From Hyphomicrobiaceae bacterium UBA2767 (GTDB lineage: Bacteria > Pseudomonadota > Alphaproteobacteria > Rhizobiales > Methyloligellaceae), in contig DEIT01000072.1 of NCBI GenBank assembly GCA_002352635.1, positions 2,187 through 25,925 on the forward strand: a stretch of 23,739 bases of DNA, in the 5' to 3' direction. This document shows, one piece after another, positions 8,290 through 16,672 of this stretch. Position numbers and translations under genes: made by a program. The notes under the pieces are model-generated. The model saw only the letters and a list, made by a program, of their open reading frames with translations. It was not told where the DNA came from and did not search any database. Within the stretch, counting starts at the first letter, position 1. Every line of letters begins with the position of its first letter.

Positions 8290-9576
8290 TTATTCGGCGG
8301 CCCTTGCGGGCTGCAAAAATGATCGCCGGATAAGCGTCTCCAGGCCCTCACGATCCTGTAGCGGCCCGACCGCGGCAACGCTTGGCGGTGCGGAGAGTAT
8401 AAGTTCGCCTGCAAAACTACGCACGGCATCTTTGTCTACCGATTCGACCTTTTCGACGAGTTCGCTGATTTCACGCGGCGCACCAAAGACCATGGTTTGT
8501 CGGGCAATCTGCTCAGCACGGGAGCCGGAACTTTCCAAGCTCATCAGCAGACCGGATTTCATTTGCGCTTTGGCACGGGCAAGTTCCGTATCGCTGACAG
8601 GTTCGTTGGCCAATTTCTCAAGCTCAATGAAAATCACTTCTGCCAATTCCACAATCTGTTCCGCGCCTGTTGCCGCGTGGATACCGAACAGCCCTGTATC
8701 GGTCATGCCCCAACAAAAAGAATAGATCGAATAGCACAAACCACGAGCCTCACGGGCTTCCTGAAACAGACGCGATGACATCCCCCCACCAAGCACGCTG
8801 GAGCAGAGTTGAGCGGTATACATTGCGTCATCCCGATAGGACGGCCCCTGGAACGATATGACGATATGAGACTGTTCGAACTGCCGAGCCTCGTGCTTGA
8901 AACCGCCAGCATAGCTGGCAATTTCCGGTTCATGGTGGCTGGAAGGCTCCATATCGCCAAACGCGGCTTCGGCCAGTTGAATCAATTGCCCATGATCAAC
9001 CGCGCCGGCAGCGGCCAAGACCATGGAACCGGCGCAATAACGGTTTTTCATATAGCCAGTCAGGTCATCGGGGGTAACGCTACGGACGCTATCTTTGGTT
9101 CCCAGGATGGTTCGCCCGGCAGCCTGATCAGGAAAGGCCATCTCCTGAGCCAGATCGTAGGCCACGTCATCAGGACTGTCTTCAGCGGCCGCAATTTCCT
9201 GAAGGATTACGTCTTGCTCACGCGCAAGCTCGCCGGCATCAAACTTTGGATCGCGAAGGATGTCGGCAATAATATCTACCGCGAGAGCCACATCCGCTTT
9301 AAGCACTCGGGCATAATATGCCGTGGTCTCGATGCTGGTCGCTGCATTTAGATCACCGCCTACCGATTCGATTTCCTCGGCGATCTCGCGTGCGCTTCGC
9401 CGTGCTGTGCCCTTGAACGCCATGTGCTCCAGCAGATGCGAGATACCGTGTTGGGACACTGTCTCCGAGCGCGCGCCTGTGCCAACCCATACACCAAGTG
9501 AAACGGTTTCCAGATGCGGCATGTGGTGAGTCACGACCCGCAGACCGTTCTCCAGGGTCGCCAGTTCAGTGCTCAT
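8290..9576 (-). CDS. M16 family zinc metallopeptidase (mitochondrial-processing-peptidase-like)
   Basis: Zinc protease of the pitrilysin/MPP-beta family, 428 residues. The inverted zinc motif HLLEH is at 47-51, and the third ligand E127 in QDVILQEIAAAED lies 75 residues beyond H51, exactly the classical HxxEH-X75-E spacing. The N-terminal domain (to about 210) is followed by the usual second M16 domain with YSIYSFCWGMTDTGLFGIHAAT. There is no signal peptide, so it is probably cytosolic. The bacterial substrate is unknown. Its ATG overlaps the thrC stop as ATGA (9573-9576), which implies translational coupling. Placement downstream of thrC is common in rhizobia. Confidence 0.95.
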   Translation of the reverse strand: MSTELATLENGLRVVTHHMPHLETVSLGVWVGTGARSETVSQHGISHLLEHMAFKGTARRSAREIAEEIESVGGDLNAATSIETTAYYARVLKADVALAVDIIADILRDPKFDAGELAREQDVILQEIAAAEDSPDDVAYDLAQEMAFPDQAAGRTILGTKDSVRSVTPDDLTGYMKNRYCAGSMVLAAAGAVDHGQLIQLAEAAFGDMEPSSHHEPEIASYAGGFKHEARQFEQSHIVISFQGPSYRDDAMYTAQLCSSVLGGGMSSRLFQEAREARGLCYSIYSFCWGMTDTGLFGIHAATGAEQIVELAEVIFIELEKLANEPVSDTELARAKAQMKSGLLMSLESSGSRAEQIARQTMVFGAPREISELVEKVESVDKDAVRSFAGELILSAPPSVAAVGPLQDREGLETLIRRSFLQPARAAE

Positions 9577-11021
9577 GTAGCCGGCTCCTGAATAGCGCGG
9601 GCGCGGGATTCGATGAAATCGGTCAGTGCAGCGTAGTCGTTTTCCAGAACTTCAAAATGCTCATCAGCGCCCAGCCGCCCTTCCAAGGCCGAGGGCATGT
9701 CCGGGCGCTTGCCGATTGCCTCGCCAACGGCATCGGGAAATTTCGCCGGATGTGCCGTTGCCAGGGTCACCATCGGCTCGTCGGGCCGGGCAGTCCTGCG
9801 GGCGGCGGCCAGTCCGACAGCGGTATGCGGATCGCAGACGTAACCCGTCTCCTCAGCAACGTCCTTGATTGTGCGTTTGACTTCTTCTTCATCTATCGCT
9901 TGAGCTGAAAACAGGGCGCGAATGGCCGTCAGTTCATCTTCTGAAAGCGTGAAGCCATTGCTGTCAGCGAGGTCAGTCATAACCCCACGAACGCGCTCGC
10001 CACTGCGACCGGCGGCTTCGAAAATCAGCCGCTCGAAATTACTCGAAACTTGAATATCCATACTAGGGCTTGAGGTAGCGATGACTTCGTTCGGCTCGTA
10101 GCGGCCTGTCTCCAGCGTACGCGCCAATATATCATTGGTATTCGTGGCTATAACGAGGCGTCCGATCGGCAACCCCATGCATGACGCAACGTAACCTGCG
10201 AAGACATCACCGAAATTTCCGGTGGGAACGCAAAAGCTGATAGCCCGCTCCGGGGCGCCGAGAGCAACGGCGGATGTGAAATAGTAGACCGATTGGGCCA
10301 TGATTCTGGCCCAGTTGATGGAATTCACACCTGCAAGTGCGAGCCGGTCCCGCCGCTCCAGATCATTGAACAGCGCCTTCACCAAGGCCTGGCAATCGTC
10401 AAAGGTCCCCTCAATGGCGATATTGTGGACATTTTCTGCCTGGCAGGTTGTCATCTGCCGGCGTTGCACGTCACTTACCCGCCCATGCGGATGCAGGATG
10501 AAGATCTCTATTGACTCTCGTCCCGCAAATGCCTCGATCGCCGCTCCACCGGTATCTCCTGACGTGGCGCCAACGATGGTTGCCCGTGCATTGCGTCGCT
10601 TGAGCGCCCGGTCCATGACGCGGGCCAGCAACTGCATTGCCACGTCCTTGAAGGCACAGGTCGGCCCGTGAAACAGTTCAAGGAGCCACTGGTTGGGGCC
10701 AATCTCGACCAGCGGTGCGACAGCGCTGTGGGAGAAGGTGGCATATGCTGCCTCCACCATCTCTTTGAATTCGTCGTCAGGGATATCAGACCCAAGAAAG
10801 GGTTTCATGATACGGCAGGCAGATTCCGCATAAGACAGCCCTGAAAGTGCGGCAATTTCAGGCGGTGCAAGCCGCGGCCATTTGTCAGGCACATAGAGGC
10901 CGCCATCGCGCGCAAGGCCGGTCAACATGACATCCTCGAATCCAAGCGATGGTGCTGTTCCCCGGGTGCTGACGTAGCGTATTTCGTTGCTCTGATCGGG
11001 CATTTTTTTGGTCGTAATCAT
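9573..11021 (-). CDS. thrC: Threonine synthase
   Basis: PLP enzyme that converts O-phosphohomoserine to threonine; 482 residues, a normal length for the long bacterial/yeast-type enzyme. It opens with the family hallmark RYVSTRG, followed by the PLP lysine K125 in FHGPTCAFKDVAMQL, the phosphate-binding ATIVGATSGDTGGAAIEAF, HPHGRVSDVQRRQMT, and SFCVPTGNFGDVFAGY. The ATG at 11021 is listed; an ATG at 11003 (six codons in) is equally possible, as neither has a clear ribosome site. It is 68 bases downstream of SURF1 and translationally coupled to the M16 peptidase. It works with ThrB (774-1739). Confidence 0.96.
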   Translation of the reverse strand: MITTKKMPDQSNEIRYVSTRGTAPSLGFEDVMLTGLARDGGLYVPDKWPRLAPPEIAALSGLSYAESACRIMKPFLGSDIPDDEFKEMVEAAYATFSHSAVAPLVEIGPNQWLLELFHGPTCAFKDVAMQLLARVMDRALKRRNARATIVGATSGDTGGAAIEAFAGRESIEIFILHPHGRVSDVQRRQMTTCQAENVHNIAIEGTFDDCQALVKALFNDLERRDRLALAGVNSINWARIMAQSVYYFTSAVALGAPERAISFCVPTGNFGDVFAGYVASCMGLPIGRLVIATNTNDILARTLETGRYEPNEVIATSSPSMDIQVSSNFERLIFEAAGRSGERVRGVMTDLADSNGFTLSEDELTAIRALFSAQAIDEEEVKRTIKDVAEETGYVCDPHTAVGLAAARRTARPDEPMVTLATAHPAKFPDAVGEAIGKRPDMPSALEGRLGADEHFEVLENDYAALTDFIESRARAIQEPAT

Positions 11022-11089
11022 TTAGGCGCGCACGGTAAATGCGAAGCGGCGGACCCGCAAGCGGAACTGAGGTTTTTAGGTGAACGCGT

Positions 11090-11818
11090 TTAGCTAATCG
11101 AACGCTGCCGCAGCCGGCCAATCACGTAAATCGCCACGACTACCAATAAGCCACCTGCCAGACCGAACCATGTGAGTGCGTATTGCAAATGGCTATTCGG
11201 TAATTCCAGCCGGGTCACACCGCCCTTCGGCCAACCACCGGGAACGGGCCCAGCTTCAAGCTCCACAAAAAACGGCACCAACCACTTCTGCTCCTGTGGT
11301 GAAAGTACAGATCGGGCCATCCCCTCAAGATCGCGCCAAAACCAGCTGTTCTTCTCCGGTGAATTGTCCGGTGCAAATGGGTCTTGCGTCGCACCTTTTC
11401 TTGCAAGACCAACAACTGAAGCAAGTCCTGCAATCTGACCAGCCGCGCGGCTTTTGGCATCCTTCAGTTCATTCAGAACAAATCCCCGGTCCGCCATGAC
11501 AACTTGCTTGCCAGTTGTCACAAGTGGTGTGATGACGCGCCAACCCGCCTTGCCGTCGACAATGGTGTAGTAGTGCCGCTCCTTGTCATGATCGAATGTC
11601 CCATCCAGCCGCACACGCAAATAGTCGACATCACCAGACCTTTTCCACTGGGCAATCGCCTTGCTCAACGAGATGGGCTCGGATTCGACGCGTGTTTCAA
11701 TACGTTCAATCAGACCCTGTTTCCACGCGAGCCTTTGCAGTTGCCAAAAGCCAAGTGCAACGAGCATGGCAAAGGCAATTGTCGCCAGGGCGGTCAGCCA
11801 GATCAGATCGCGTTTCAA
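11090..11818 (-). CDS. SURF1 family cytochrome oxidase biogenesis protein
   Basis: Inner-membrane assembly factor for heme-copper oxidases; bacterial SURF1 proteins are implicated in heme a delivery to subunit I. The protein has 242 residues with the classic topology: N-terminal membrane helix (about 7-27) ending in LGFWQLQRLAWK, a large periplasmic domain with YLRVRLDGTFDHDKE and WRVITPLVT...ADRGFVLNE, and a C-terminal helix starting YALTWFGLA (213 onward). The chosen start is TTG at 11818, because the first in-frame ATG would delete half of helix 1; AGGA overlaps the DUF983 stop ten bases upstream. It lies 12 bases after DUF983 in the oxidase cluster. Confidence 0.93.
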   Translation of the reverse strand: MKRDLIWLTALATIAFAMLVALGFWQLQRLAWKQGLIERIETRVESEPISLSKAIAQWKRSGDVDYLRVRLDGTFDHDKERHYYTIVDGKAGWRVITPLVTTGKQVVMADRGFVLNELKDAKSRAAGQIAGLASVVGLARKGATQDPFAPDNSPEKNSWFWRDLEGMARSVLSPQEQKWLVPFFVELEAGPVPGGWPKGGVTRLELPNSHLQYALTWFGLAGGLLVVVAIYVIGRLRQRSIS

Positions 11819-11830
11819 GATATATTTGTC

Positions 11831-12211
11831 CTAGCGCGTGGCCACCCGGCCCTCTTCGGCCTTGTGCCGGTACTGCAATGCAATCAGCATCGCCTTGAAC
11901 GGCCGAAGCAATCCGAGGCACAAGACAACAGTTAATGGCAGCCAAAGTACTGCGTGCACCCAATATGGCGGCTGATACATCACTTCCACGATGAGTGCCG
12001 CCGCCACAACAACAAAGCCGGCAATCAAGATTATGAACACCGCAGGCCCATCGCCACTGTCGGCGAAGCCATAGTCCAGTTTGCAGACGTCACAGCGCGG
12101 AGCGACGGTCAAATAGCCTGAAAATAGCTTACCTGATCCGCAGCGTGGGCACCGTGACAAGATACCGGCGCGCAGCGTTGTTGCGAGCGGGATGTGCTGG
12201 CCTTGTGCCAT
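11831..12211 (-). CDS. DUF983 family membrane protein
   Basis: Small protein of unknown function, 126 residues. A zinc-ribbon-like N-terminus has two cysteine pairs, C21/C24 (CPRCGSGKLF) and C40/C43 (CDVC), followed by two membrane helices (about 57-77 and 87-103) and a short basic tail. It is regularly found between coxC and SURF1 in alphaproteobacterial oxidase operons, so an assembly role is a reasonable but unproven inference. The ATG at 12211 has AGGGA about ten bases upstream. The SURF1 start follows 12 bases after its stop. Confidence 0.92.
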   Translation of the reverse strand: MAQGQHIPLATTLRAGILSRCPRCGSGKLFSGYLTVAPRCDVCKLDYGFADSGDGPAVFIILIAGFVVVAAALIVEVMYQPPYWVHAVLWLPLTVVLCLGLLRPFKAMLIALQYRHKAEEGRVATR

Positions 12212-12258
12212 TTCACAGATTCCCTAAGACGCCACACGGCAAAGACGCTTGTAAAAGC

Positions 12259-13125
12259 TCAGTGCGCCGCCGGTGTGCCCGCTGCCCAAACATAGATGCA
12301 GCTAAACAGGAAGAGCCACACGACATCGACGAAATGCCAGTACCAGGCAGCGGCCTCAAAACCAAAATGCTGCTTGGAATTGAAGTGTCCGGCAAGTGCT
12401 CGAAACAGCGTCACGATCAGAAAGATCGTGCCGATGATCACATGCGCGCCGTGGAAGCCCGTCGCCATGAAGAAAGTGGCACCGTAGATGCTCTCGCTGA
12501 ATGAGAAGGTAGCGTGGACATATTCGTATACCTGCAGGGCGGTAAACATGATGCCCAGGATGATCGTAAGCACAAGCCCGACAATCAATCCGCGCCGATC
12601 ATCGTGAAGCAAGGCATGGTGCGCCCAGGTTACGGTCGTACCCGAAGTTAGCAGGATCAGCGTATTGACGAGCGGAATATCCCAGGGATCAAACGTTTCA
12701 ACGCCTTTTGGTGGCCACTGCCCGCCAGTGAACTCGGTGCGCGCGACCTGCACCGCTTCATTGGAGTACAGTGCCGCATCAAAAAAGCCCCAGAACCAGA
12801 CGACAAAGAACATCACCTCTGACGCAATGAACAGGATCATCCCGTAGCGCAGGTGGAGCTGAACCACAGGTTTGTGCTGACCTTGAATCTCGGCTTCATT
12901 GATAACGTCTCGCCACCACACGAACATGGTGCCGGCGATAAAGATCATGCCAACGACAAACACATACGGCCCATGAAGGCCGAACAAGCCTTCGCCGCCA
13001 TCCATTGACTGCATCCAAATGATGAGACCTAGCGCGGTAATGAAGGCGGATATGCCGCCGATAATCGGCCAGGGACTGGGGTCCACAAGGTGGTAGTCAT
13101 GTTGGTTGGCGTGCGATTTGGCCAT
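12259..13125 (-). CDS. ctaE: Cytochrome c oxidase subunit III
   Basis: Subunit III of the aa3-type oxidase, 288 residues, with the seven membrane helices expected for the alphaproteobacterial and mitochondrial form. Signatures are HDYHLVDPSPWPIIG at the N-terminus, the TSGTTVTWAHHALLHDDR segment, MATGFHGAHVIIGTIFL and the C-terminal WYWHFVDVVWLFLF. It stabilises subunit I and holds lipid near the D-channel entrance (family knowledge). The ATG at 13125 has GGAG eight bases upstream. It sits 79 bases downstream of ctaG, a gap that contains a hairpin. Confidence 0.97.
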   Translation of the reverse strand: MAKSHANQHDYHLVDPSPWPIIGGISAFITALGLIIWMQSMDGGEGLFGLHGPYVFVVGMIFIAGTMFVWWRDVINEAEIQGQHKPVVQLHLRYGMILFIASEVMFFVVWFWGFFDAALYSNEAVQVARTEFTGGQWPPKGVETFDPWDIPLVNTLILLTSGTTVTWAHHALLHDDRRGLIVGLVLTIILGIMFTALQVYEYVHATFSFSESIYGATFFMATGFHGAHVIIGTIFLIVTLFRALAGHFNSKQHFGFEAAAWYWHFVDVVWLFLFSCIYVWAAGTPAAH

Positions 13126-13164
13126 GTCTTTCGCTCCGTTTACCCCCCAGGGGCGTTTATCCTG

Positions 13165-13181
13165 GCACCCGCATCGGGTGC
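13165..13181 (-). other. Intercistronic hairpin between ctaG and ctaE
   Basis: GCACCCG-CAT-CGGGTGC is a perfect 7-bp stem with a 3-base loop in the 79-base gap upstream of ctaE. No T run follows, so it is not an intrinsic terminator. It may affect mRNA processing or stability. Confidence 0.5.
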
Positions 13182-13204
13182 GATATTCTCAAACTCGTTT
13201 TTAT

Positions 13205-13852
13205 CTATGTCCCATCCGGACGTGGCGCGGAATTTTCTGTCGACGCCACTTCGGGTTCTTCCTTCACGGGGAAGAATGTATAGGACAAGGTAATCTCCTG
13301 GATATTCCTGGCCTCGGGATCGTTCACAATCTCCGGGTCCACGAAAAATGTCACCGGCATATCCACACGAGCACCGGGCTCGAGGGTTTGCTCAGTAAAG
13401 CAGAAGCACTCCAATTTGTTGAAATACTGCCCTGCCGCTACAGGCGTCACATTGAATGTCGCCGTGCCCGTGACTTTCGTACCGGACACATTCTTCGCCT
13501 CGTAGTGGGCGAGCATGCTTTCGCCGATCTTCATTTCCAAGGACCGCTGAACGGGTTTGAAGGCCCAACCCATATCCCGGCTTACATTGGCGTCGAAGCG
13601 TACGATCATCTTGCGGTCGAGTATTGCATCAGGGGCTTGTTCGGCACGCTGGGTTGTCCCGCCATAGCCCGTCACCTGGCAGAATAGCTGATAAAGCGGA
13701 ACGGCAGCGTAGGAGAGGCCAACCATTCCAACTGCCAGGCCGCCCATGGCGATTGCAACCGCGAAATGCCGGCGTTGACGGGACATGGTCTCCATCGCAT
13801 TAGTCGTTTTTTTTCGCGACGTTCCAGTCATGTCTTTCGCAATTTTGCCCAC
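13205..13852 (-). CDS. ctaG: Cytochrome c oxidase assembly protein CtaG (Cox11)
   Basis: Membrane-anchored periplasmic copper chaperone that inserts CuB into subunit I. The protein has 215 residues from the GTG at 13852: basic N-terminus, one helix (about 29-50), then LYQLFCQVTGYGGTTQ with C58, and the copper-binding KLECFCFTEQ with C149 and C151. FFVDP and ITLSYTFFP are also family signatures. The start is uncertain: GTG at 13852 abuts the TAA of the upstream small gene (13853-13855), while ATG at 13831 is also plausible; neither has a strong ribosome site. The C-terminal 20 residues are low complexity. Confidence 0.95.
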   Translation of the reverse strand: MGKIAKDMTGTSRKKTTNAMETMSRQRRHFAVAIAMGGLAVGMVGLSYAAVPLYQLFCQVTGYGGTTQRAEQAPDAILDRKMIVRFDANVSRDMGWAFKPVQRSLEMKIGESMLAHYEAKNVSGTKVTGTATFNVTPVAAGQYFNKLECFCFTEQTLEPGARVDMPVTFFVDPEIVNDPEARNIQEITLSYTFFPVKEEPEVASTENSAPRPDGT

Positions 13853-13993
13853 TTAAAATGTCCGGTTCGCTACATTCGACCCAAGGCGCACTATTGTAAC
13901 GAGATAGAATAACACCACCATGCCGGCCAACGTACAGGCGATGGCTATCGATCTGGTTCGGCGGCGCTTCTTCTCCTCATCTGTGAGTTGCAT
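13853..13993 (-). CDS. Small CoxF-like membrane protein between ctaB and ctaG
   Basis: A 46-residue gene that is easily missed. The product starts MQLTDEEKKRRRTRS, has one membrane helix (about 16-36, ACTLAGMVVLFYLVTIVRLG), and ends NVANRTF. This pattern (acidic then Arg/Lys-rich start, one helix, V-x-I-V-R-x-G at the helix end) matches the short CoxF-type ORF found at this place in rhizobial oxidase operons. It starts 9 bases after the ctaB stop and its TAA directly abuts the GTG proposed for ctaG, so all three are likely co-translated. The role in oxidase assembly or stability is inferred from position only. Confidence 0.82.
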   Translation of the reverse strand: MQLTDEEKKRRRTRSIAIACTLAGMVVLFYLVTIVRLGSNVANRTF

Positions 13994-14002
13994 CACACTC
14001 GC

Positions 14003-14959
14003 TCACACAGAAATCCATGCAATCGCCTTCACACCCGATACGTGCTCGGTCAGCAATACCGCAAAAAGCAGCAACAAATACAAAATTGAAAATCCGAAGA
14101 GCTGGCGCGCAGCTTGTTCCGCTTCCCTGCCCTCTCGCCTGGAGAACACCCGCCAGGCCAGAACCACAAAAACCGCACCCAGCAAACCCGACAACACCAT
14201 ATAGGCCATCCCGCCGAGGCCGATGACTGCCGGCAACATGCCGATAGGCGCCATGATCAGGCTGTAAATCAAGATTTGGCGCCGCGTTACGTCGCCTCCG
14301 GCTGTGACCGGTAACATGGGAATGCCGGCTCGCGAGTAGTCTCCCGAACGGTTTAATGCCAGCGCCCAGAAATGCGGCGGCGTCCACATGAAAATAATCA
14401 GGAATAGGACAATAGGCTCCAGACTGATGGTGCCTGTTGCGGCAACCCAGCCGATCATTGGCGGAAAAGCTCCTGCCGCACCACCTATAACGATGTTCTG
14501 CGGCGTGCGCCGTTTGAGCCACATAGTGTAGACAAACAGATAGAAGCCGATCGTGAATGCAAGCAGCAATGCCGCCGGCCAATTCACCAGAAGCCCCATA
14601 GTCAGGACAGAGCCCACTGCCAAAACCGTACCGAATGTCAGCGCTTGATCAGCGGATATGAGTCCGCGCGGAACGGGGCGTGCTGCTGTGCGCTGCATGA
14701 TCGCATCGATGTCCGCGTCGTACCACATGTTGAGCGCACCGGACGCACCCGCGCCAACGCCAATACAGATGAGGGTCGCCAGACCGAGCACGGGATGCAT
14801 CGAGCCAGGCGCAACGATAAGACCGACAAAGGCTGTGAAAAGCACAAGCGACATAACCCGGGGCTTCATTAGCGCGAAAAAGTCGCCAACGCTTCCGGTG
14901 TTACTCAGCGCGCCGGCGTCAAGCCCAGGTCGAGTGATTTCCATGCTTGTGTCAGTCAT
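14003..14959 (-). CDS. ctaB: Protoheme IX farnesyltransferase (heme O synthase)
   Basis: UbiA-family membrane prenyltransferase that adds a farnesyl group to heme b, giving heme O, the precursor of heme A for this oxidase. The protein has 318 residues and about nine membrane helices. The first Asp-rich motif is NMWYDADIDAIMQRT (N77, D81, D85), followed by ARPVPRG; the second conserved region is SGDYSRAGIPMLPV, and MWTPPHFWALAL is typical. The ATG at 14959 has GGTGA about six bases upstream; an ATG five codons in is possible. It is 53 bases downstream of ctaD. The enzyme turning heme O into heme A (CtaA) is not in the window. Confidence 0.97.
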   Translation of the reverse strand: MTDTSMEITRPGLDAGALSNTGSVGDFFALMKPRVMSLVLFTAFVGLIVAPGSMHPVLGLATLICIGVGAGASGALNMWYDADIDAIMQRTAARPVPRGLISADQALTFGTVLAVGSVLTMGLLVNWPAALLLAFTIGFYLFVYTMWLKRRTPQNIVIGGAAGAFPPMIGWVAATGTISLEPIVLFLIIFMWTPPHFWALALNRSGDYSRAGIPMLPVTAGGDVTRRQILIYSLIMAPIGMLPAVIGLGGMAYMVLSGLLGAVFVVLAWRVFSRREGREAEQAARQLFGFSILYLLLLFAVLLTEHVSGVKAIAWISV

Positions 14960-15012
14960 TGCAAATCACCCGCGGTATCTGCTGATCGTTATATGCCCGC
15001 CGTCGCGCACGC

Positions 15013-16611
15013 TCACTTGATCCGCGGCAGTTGCTCATACTGGTGGAACGGCGGTGGAGAACTGAGTGTCCATTCAAGTGTCGTGGCACCCTCACCCCAA
15101 GGATTGCCCGCGGCCTTCTCCTTACGCTGGAAGGCCAGGAACACGCCGAACAGGAAGATCAGGACGCCGAAACCGGAGATGTATGAACCGACGGAGGAAA
15201 CATAGTTCCATCCCGCGAAGGCATCGGGATAATCCGCATAGCGTCGCGGCATGCCGGCAAGACCAAGGAAATGTTGCGGGAAGAACACCAGGTTAACGCC
15301 AATGAATGACACCCAGAAATGCAGCTTGCCGACAAATTCGGAATACATATACCCGGTGATTTTCGGGAACCAGTAATACCAACCGGCGAACAGGCCGAAT
15401 GTGGCGCCGAGGGAGAGCACATAATGGAAATGTGCGACCACATAGTAGGTATCGTGCATCGCACGATCAACGCCGGCGTTGGCAAGCACCACACCCGTTA
15501 CGCCACCAAGCGTGAACAGGAATATGAAGCCGAATGCCCAAAGCATCGGTGTCTTGAACACAATCGAGCCACCCCACATTGTGGCAATCCAGGAGAAGAT
15601 TTTCACGCCCGTGGGAACAGCAATGACCATTGTCGCGGCAACGAAATAAGCTTGGGTATTTAGCGATATACCCGCTGTGTACATGTGATGCGCCCACACG
15701 ACAAAACCGACCGCACCAATCGCCGCCATGGCATACGCCATGCCGAGATAACCGAAAATCGGCTTGTTTGAGAATGTCGAAATCACGTGGCTGATGAGGC
15801 CGAATGCCGGCAGGATGATGATGTAAACCTCCGGGTGACCGAAAAACCAGAACAGATGCTGGAAGAGAAGCGGGTCACCGCCACCTGCGGCATCAAAAAA
15901 CGTCGTACCAAAATTGCGATCGGTAAGCAGCATCGTGATGGCGCCGGCCAGGACAGGAAGCGCCAGCAGCAGCAGGAATGCCGTCACCAGGATCGACCAC
16001 ACGAACAGCGGCATCTTATGCAGAGTCATGCCGGGTGCGCGCATGTTGAAGATGGTTGTAATGAAGTTGATCGCACTCAGGATCGATGATGCGCCGGCAA
16101 GATGCAGCGACAGGATCGCAAAATCCATTGCCGGTCCAGGCGAACCGGATGTCGACAGTGGTGCGTAAACTGTCCACCCGCCGCCAACACCGTCGCCGCC
16201 TGGAGGACCAGGCACGAACAGCGACATAAGCAGCAGCGTGAAAGCCGGAGGCAGTAGCCAAAACGAGATATTATTCAGGCGCGGAAACGCCATGTCCGGT
16301 GCGCCAATCTGAAGGGGCACAATCCAGTTGCCGAAACCACCGAACAGCGACGGCATGATCATGAAAAACACCATGATCAGTCCATGAGCGGTGGTGAACA
16401 CGTTGAACATGTGAGGGTCGGAAAAGATCTGCATGCCAGGATGCTGCAGTTCCATACGCATACCAATCGACAGCAGACCGCCAATGATACCGCCTATCAG
16501 CGCAAAGATAAGATAGAGCGTTCCGATATCCTTGTGGTTGGTTGAGAAGAGGTACCTCTTCAATCCAGTCGGATGATCGTGATGATCTGCCGTGGCTGAT
16601 TTACCCGCCAT
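15013..16611 (-). CDS. ctaD: Cytochrome c oxidase subunit I, aa3 type
   Basis: Catalytic subunit with heme a, heme a3 and CuB, 532 residues, about 12 helices. All expected ligands are visible: H76 and H396 for heme a, H259 (in FGHPEVY), H308 and H309 (HHMYTAG) for CuB, and H394 for heme a3 in VVAHFHYVLSLG. The proton-channel residues of the A1 oxidase class are also present: D106 in APDMAFPR (D channel), E261 and crosslinking Y263 in HPEVY, K337 in TGVKIFSW (K channel). The ATG at 16611 follows AAGGAAGAAGAG. It is 60 bases downstream of ctaC, with a hairpin in the gap. Confidence 0.98.
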   Translation of the reverse strand: MAGKSATADHHDHPTGLKRYLFSTNHKDIGTLYLIFALIGGIIGGLLSIGMRMELQHPGMQIFSDPHMFNVFTTAHGLIMVFFMIMPSLFGGFGNWIVPLQIGAPDMAFPRLNNISFWLLPPAFTLLLMSLFVPGPPGGDGVGGGWTVYAPLSTSGSPGPAMDFAILSLHLAGASSILSAINFITTIFNMRAPGMTLHKMPLFVWSILVTAFLLLLALPVLAGAITMLLTDRNFGTTFFDAAGGGDPLLFQHLFWFFGHPEVYIIILPAFGLISHVISTFSNKPIFGYLGMAYAMAAIGAVGFVVWAHHMYTAGISLNTQAYFVAATMVIAVPTGVKIFSWIATMWGGSIVFKTPMLWAFGFIFLFTLGGVTGVVLANAGVDRAMHDTYYVVAHFHYVLSLGATFGLFAGWYYWFPKITGYMYSEFVGKLHFWVSFIGVNLVFFPQHFLGLAGMPRRYADYPDAFAGWNYVSSVGSYISGFGVLIFLFGVFLAFQRKEKAAGNPWGEGATTLEWTLSSPPPFHQYEQLPRIK

Positions 16612-16634
16612 ATCTCTTCTTCCTTGCTCTTACC

Positions 16635-16658
16635 GGTCCTTATTGATCAGGAAGGACC
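16635..16658 (-). other. Intercistronic hairpin between ctaC and ctaD
   Basis: GGTCCTT (16635-16641) and AAGGACC (16652-16658) form a perfect 7-bp stem around a 10-base loop in the 60-base gap between coxB and coxA. There is no T run on the minus strand, so transcription termination is unlikely. An mRNA processing or stability element is possible. Confidence 0.5.
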
Positions 16659-16672
16659 TTTCGATTTCAGCT

